Source of the DNA: Euperipatoides rowelli
Lineage: Eukaryota > Onychophora > Udeonychophora > Euonychophora > Peripatopsidae
Assembly (NCBI GenBank): GCA_003024985.2
Contig: PXIH01S0000252.1
DNA length: 11,921 nt
Direction: 5' to 3' (one strand)
Shown: piece by piece, positions 8,652 to 11,921 of the stretch
Layout: every line of letters starts with the position of its first letter
Position numbering within the stretch: the stretch's first letter is position 1
Translations under genes and position numbers: made by a program
The notes under the pieces: model-generated
The model's input: the letters and a program-made list of their open reading frames with translations, nothing else
What the model was told of the DNA's origin: nothing
The model's database searches: none

Positions 8652-8701
8652 AAATGTGGGGTAGCGTAGCGCTGCTCAGATGGCACATGCGCATCCACAT
8701 A
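8652..8701. repeat. Imperfect hairpin-forming sequence
   Basis: ATGTGG near 8654 pairs with CCACAT near 8695. Between them lie AGCGTAGCGCT and ATGCGCAT, both self-complementary in part. It looks structured but has no tRNA A- or B-box in a usable arrangement. Confidence 0.35.
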
Positions 8702-9110
8702 TGAACCTGCACAGATCGGAGAAATAAATTCCAGGGTAATCACCGAGTATATTATATCTTCAAAACTAGACTATATCTATACTTACATGTAAACTGCATA
8801 AATTAAGAAGTATAATTTAATACATTCACATGTAGGCTTAAAATATAGCCTATCCCCAAGATATAATATAAACTGAAAAAGGGCAAATTGTGCCAATTTG
8901 TGATAAGATCTTATATGGGGGCTAATAAACCAGCACAATGAGACAAAAAAAGGGAGAGCTAGCTAAACCTAACGAAATAATCCAAACCGGCCGACTAGGT
9001 GTTAAGGAGGAGAAAGGGGGAGTAACCCTTTTTTATCCCTGCCCTGAAAGAAGTGAGCAGGTACTAACCCCATCTCGCGATTGCTAGGATAGGCATCTGA
9101 AAAATAATTA

Positions 9111-10126
9111 ACAATTAAATAATGACTTTCGGATATCTTAGAACTACACACACACAAACTCAGAGCTGCTTAGCAAACAAACATTTATTTGCATAAATTC
9201 AAAATTGACAAAAGTATCCATTCCCATAAATAAAATTTACAAAATTTCCCTTAATACTGTATATACAACTGATTATATAATTGGCCAAAATGCACAGCAT
9301 AGAGAAGAAAAAGAGAGTGGGAAAGGTAATAAGGGACATAGCCAGAGGGGTGGGGACAAGTGGTGAAACAAATATTAAAGTATTTAAGATAAAAAGTCTA
9401 TAAAGGGGGTTGCTTACGGTTTTTTTTTAAAGTTCACACTGGTTTGGTATCTGGATCTAAGGTTATTCAGCCAAAAAGCTGTTGAAGAAAATTGGTACTG
9501 CTTAATGAAGGTGATTGCACAAATATGGTTAAATAAATGAATTCTTGCAGGTTATTGTTAATTATAGGTAAGCTTCTGACTATTACTGGAGTATGTAGTG
9601 GAAAGTATGTTGATGGTTCGTTCATACAGGTGGACATCTCTCAGGTATAGCTTGAGTTCCCCACATTCTTCTGGTGTTCGATTTCATCCTAAAATCTGCG
9701 GTCTTTCTGAACTCCTCGATATTCTGGCAAAATTATCCCGAATGACTCTGTGCATGAATTTTTATATCCCATTGTTGTCACTAGCGTTAATATTATTTTT
9801 GATTTTAATTTAATAGGTCGCTAGTGACTGTCATCTGCTTTTTATGTAAATGCACAAAAGATGATGTCTCCACCAGGTGAGAAGAATTGGAGCTATTATT
9901 TTTTTCAAGATGAAATTGGAAATTAGCAGAAGATTGGTAACCATGATGACCGTTATACATATTTCCTCTCCAGGTTTTATTAAGCAGTTTTCTTAAGTTT
10001 CTTCCATAATATTTAGATAAGATTAGATAATATCCATTTCATTAAGCAGTTTTAATTGCAATTTCTTGTTATAATTTAGTATAATTTAATCTTGTCCATG
10101 ATTGAAGTTCTTTTTATTTCTTACAG
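9111..10126. other. Non-coding stretch between the copia halves
   Basis: AT-rich again, with a short CA repeat at about 9147-9157 and a purine-rich run at about 9300-9360. ATTAAGCAGTTTT is repeated directly at 9979-9991 and 10041-10053. An open frame at 9598-9813 on the plus strand starts normally but ends in a Leu/Ile-rich AT tail and matches no family I know. No element or RNA gene is recognised. Confidence 0.5.
9777..9828. repeat. Perfect 10-bp inverted repeat, AT-rich 32-bp loop
   Basis: GTCACTAGCG at 9777-9786 and CGCTAGTGAC at 9819-9828 are exact reverse complements. The loop is almost pure A/T and contains TAATATTATT. The GC-richer arms stand out from the surroundings. Confidence 0.65.
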
Positions 10127-10201
10127 GGAAATGGGATGGAGGGAGGCTATGCTGTGGGTGGCTAGCCCAGAAAAAGAAGATCAAGTAGAGAACATGAGAT
10201 G
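10127..10201 (+). CDS. Candidate 75-bp exon of an unrecognised gene or transcript
   Basis: A pyrimidine run ending TTCTTACAG at 10126 is a strong 3' splice-site match, and G|GTAGAAGT at 10201/10202 could be a donor. The 75-bp interval is purine-rich, clearly higher in GC than its flanks and open in one frame (EMGWREAMLWVASPEKEDQ follows the first base). If the donor is not used, that frame stops at 10203-10205. AATAAA motifs lie at about 10282 and 10308. No protein family is recognised. It might be an exon of a host gene spanning this block, or a captured piece of one. Confidence 0.25.
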
Positions 10202-10309
10202 GTAGAAGTACAATAGCAGCACATCAAGATTAAAATAATATGACATACAGTAGAAAATGAATTGTAAAAAATGGTTATTCAAATAAAGTAGGCTAAAATT
10301 ATAGGAATA

Positions 10310-10641
10310 AATCTCATAGATTTATTCTGTAGTTTATCAATTAATATTGATAAATGACACACATTTAGTTTTACATTAGGTAAGAGGTGGTACAGTAAGC
10401 ATAGTCCAATTCCTTTTGCTGGTACACATTGGCCATTTGCAAGATAAATATTTTGATTTGTTAAACTGTAATTTATTAAAAACGTTTTTATTGCTAGTCA
10501 TCTAACAAGTTGCACTAGAATCTACATGCCAATGACAGGCTTTTTTTTTATATTCAATTTGTCGTGTAGCGAAGGTGTGGTGAGTAATGTCTTTAGTAAG
10601 ATAAGAAGTCATTTTACTTTTCTCTTTATCATGTTATCTTT
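10310..10641 (-). pseudogene. Ty1/Copia protease remnant
   Basis: Directly downstream of the gag remnant on the minus strand, WHVDSSA (DSSA at 10522-10511) is the active-site segment of the Copia aspartic protease, normally DSGA, followed by a MTSNK-like stretch. LANGQCVPAKGIG (about 10460-10420) and a LPNVKLNVCHLSI-like segment come next, as in Copia polyproteins. The reading needs frame changes and has stops. The active-site Gly is replaced by Ser. Copia similarity is lost below about 10310. Confidence 0.8.
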
Positions 10642-11345
10642 TTACTTTGAATCATTACTTTTGGTATGATTTTTCTTACAAAATTGGCAAAAATTTTCTT
10701 TTTGAGTAATTTTCTTATTTGAAGTGGAAGCATGATGTTTTACATATGATGTTTTTAATGCTATGTTTGTCTCATTATTATTGCCTTCAATTACTATACA
10801 CCTATTGTATTCATCCATGGTTTTTCCTCGTATATATTCCATGATTCAATCTGCTTCACTTCTAGCTTTCAAAGCTGTAACAAGAGTAGTGTAAGAATCA
10901 TGTAGGCTACCCAAAAGTACAGCAACTTGGTCCTTTTCTTCCATATTTTTGCCCATACCTTTAAGCTGCTAAACTATTTCAAGCATAGCATTAATATGAG
11001 ACTGTATTTTTTTCAGTAGTATGCCATATATCATACATACTATACAGCTTTCTTAACAAAAAATAGTTTACGACATAACGAGGGGCATTAATGGAGTTTT
11101 TGAAAAGATTCACACATTTCATTAGCGGTTTCCAATTCACTTATACTGTATATACTAATTGGCTTGTTTCCACAAGACAAATTGCTGCTATAGCCCTACA
11201 TTGTGTTTGTTTCCAATCATTAGGAAAAGTGGCTGGTCATGTACAATATACTCTATCCAATATACCATCCCTCATCAAAATGACTTTCATTTCGACTTTT
11301 CATACTTGATAATTACAATCGGTAAGTTTAGTAATGTAGGATTTT
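10642..11345 (-). pseudogene. Ty1/Copia gag remnant (UBN2-type) with degenerate zinc knuckle
   Basis: Gag would form the virus-like particle and bind element RNA. From the N-terminal side on the minus strand: a TKLTDCNYQV block (about 11330-11300), KVEMKVILMRDGILD (about 11295-11250), NDWKQTQCRAIAAICL (about 11210-11165) and LLRKLYSMY (about 11055-11030). Then come LEIVxQLKGMGKNMEEKDQ (about 10985-10925), VAVLLGSLHDSYTTLVTALK and the open piece 10842-10642 with DEYNR. The knuckle reads CQFCKKNHTKSND: a residue is missing before His and the last Cys is Asp, so the CX2CX4HX4C pattern is broken. Several stops and frameshifts are present. The LTR and leader upstream are not found before the window end. 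Confidence 0.88.
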
Positions 11346-11837
11346 TCATGTTTCTATTACAGCTACTAGCCATAATTTTTTTTTTTAATATAAAAATTTT
11401 TCAAAAAAAAAAAAAAATAGATCTTTTTACACTTAGGCTGGCGCTCCACTGAACGATACGGTACGTGACAATGACTCGCGTTGCCTTTAGGTGAAAATAA
11501 AATAGGTATCACATACAACGTGCGTTACCTCGTGGTATTTTTTAAATTTGGGTGCAGCTCTTGCTTTTTGGATACATAACTGGCTGCACCTTCATTGCTT
11601 ACAATCCACACAACAAGATGTTTAGCCCTTTTACTGAGTCTGTTGGTCATCCCTTAAACCAAATAGGAGTTACAGCTGGTCAATTCCACAATTTATATAT
11701 ATACAGTATATACACGTATTTTTGTTGGCTACATAATAAAATAAAACAAAGTGGAACCTTTGGTTAATTAAACCTGATTATCAAATATTTTTTTAATTCA
11801 ATAATTTTACTTAAAAGATTGCCACTGTACCTGAATA
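11346..11837. other. Stretch upstream of copia gag, with a CpG-richer transposon-like segment
   Basis: No LTR or primer-binding site of the copia element is recognisable here. At about 11434-11535 the sequence changes to TTAGGCTGGCGCTCCACTGA followed by several CpGs (ACGATACGGTACGTGAC, ACTCGCG, ACGTGCG). This resembles the GC-rich end of an insect-type DNA transposon, but no opposite end lies in the window. GGTGCAGC at 11551-11558 and GCTGCACC at 11583-11590 form a small inverted repeat. An open frame at 11552-11767 includes AYNPHNKMFSPFTESVGHPL, which reads more like protein than noise, but I cannot identify it. Confidence 0.4.
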
Positions 11838-11921
11838 TTTTTTTAAAAAATAGAACGTCTTGCGCTAAGCACGTATTGAGAAGAAAAAAAATAATCATTT
11901 TTTAAAAATAGAACGTCTTGC
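11838..11921. repeat. Start of a 58-bp direct repeat, cut by the window edge
   Basis: A T-run, an A-run and then TAGAACGTCTTGC occur at about 11838-11863 and again at about 11896-11921, offset by 58 bp. The second copy is cut by the end of the window, so more units may follow. Confidence 0.6.

Larger units (their letters stand above)
8230..9110. other. Unassigned block with higher GC inside the copia element
   Basis: This stretch differs from its surroundings: higher GC, more CpG (for example GGTGCGGACGTG near 8561 and GTAGCGTAGCGCTG near 8662), and several inverted repeats. There is no long open frame on either strand. A TATATAA-like box lies at about 8402-8408. The piece at 8985-9075 holds GGCCGACTAGG, a GGGGGAGTAACCC stretch and ATCCCTGCCCTG. 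I compared it by eye with tRNA, U1 and rRNA features and found no match. It could be part of an LTR, a non-autonomous element or a host repeat inserted into copia. Confidence 0.5.

Noticed and set aside
8640-8730. Possible tRNA or tRNA-derived SINE (GGTTCATATGT on the minus strand)
   Set aside because: The B-box is poor, no A-box lies at a suitable distance and no cloverleaf can be drawn.
8745-8860. Possible U1-like snRNA start (ATACTTACATG)
   Set aside because: Only the first eight bases match the U1 5' end; nothing of the downstream stem-loops or Sm site follows.
9598-9813. Plus-strand 71-codon open frame
   Set aside because: No splice context, hydrophobic tail derived from A/T-rich DNA and no recognisable family; treated as chance.
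11091-11452. Plus-strand open frames of 72 and 97 codons
   Set aside because: Antisense to the copia gag remnant, and the longer one ends in a translated poly-A/poly-T tract.
1-11921. CRISPR array, riboswitch, Shine-Dalgarno-led operon or prokaryotic defence genes
   Set aside because: No regularly spaced repeats, no prokaryotic gene organisation; the window is eukaryotic non-coding DNA with retroelements.

Overview
The window looks like AT-rich non-coding DNA of a eukaryotic, probably invertebrate (arthropod-like) genome. I estimate roughly 70% A+T by eye. There is no intact protein gene, no operon structure and no bacterial signal. The recognisable coding matter is decayed transposable-element sequence, and the element types (Ty3/Gypsy of the K02A2.6-like type, Ty1/Copia, two hAT-type DNA elements) point to an animal. 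The species cannot be fixed from the sequence.

Layout. Positions 1-3460 are AT-rich intergenic or intronic sequence. They hold a possible 320-bp inverted-repeat element (149-468), a weak copia-like primer-binding site on the minus strand (777-787), and two short exon-like open stretches (1406-1622 and 1938-2103). The second has a good acceptor, a donor and protein-like sequence, but I cannot name its gene.

Positions 3463-6295 are one old Ty3/Gypsy element on the plus strand. It has a partial 5' LTR (3463-3602), a remnant of pol with the integrase (3604-4830), a polypurine tract (4850-4860) and a 3' LTR that starts at 4862. Two hAT-type elements lie within that LTR. The first (5000-5853) carries a roughly 95-bp minisatellite. 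The second (about 5936-6140) is rich in a palindromic motif. The LTR resumes after each insertion and ends near 6295.

Positions 6355-8160 and 10310-11345 are Ty1/Copia sequence on the minus strand, broken by many stops and frameshifts. Read on the minus strand, gag, zinc knuckle and protease (11345-10310) come first, then a non-copia block of about 2.2 kb, then GAG-pre-integrase, integrase and reverse transcriptase, cut off just after the YIDD motif. The interrupting block contains a segment of higher GC with clear inverted repeats (about 8230-9110), and I could not assign it to a known element.

Positions 11346-11921 hold a CpG-richer block resembling a DNA-transposon end and the start of a 58-bp direct repeat cut by the window edge.

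Nothing here works together as a pathway. The window is best read as a record of insertions: copia, gypsy, hAT elements within the gypsy LTR, an unidentified block within copia, then decay. I did not find a convincing new biological system; the best leads are the unassigned 8230-9110 block and the exon candidate at 1938-2103.
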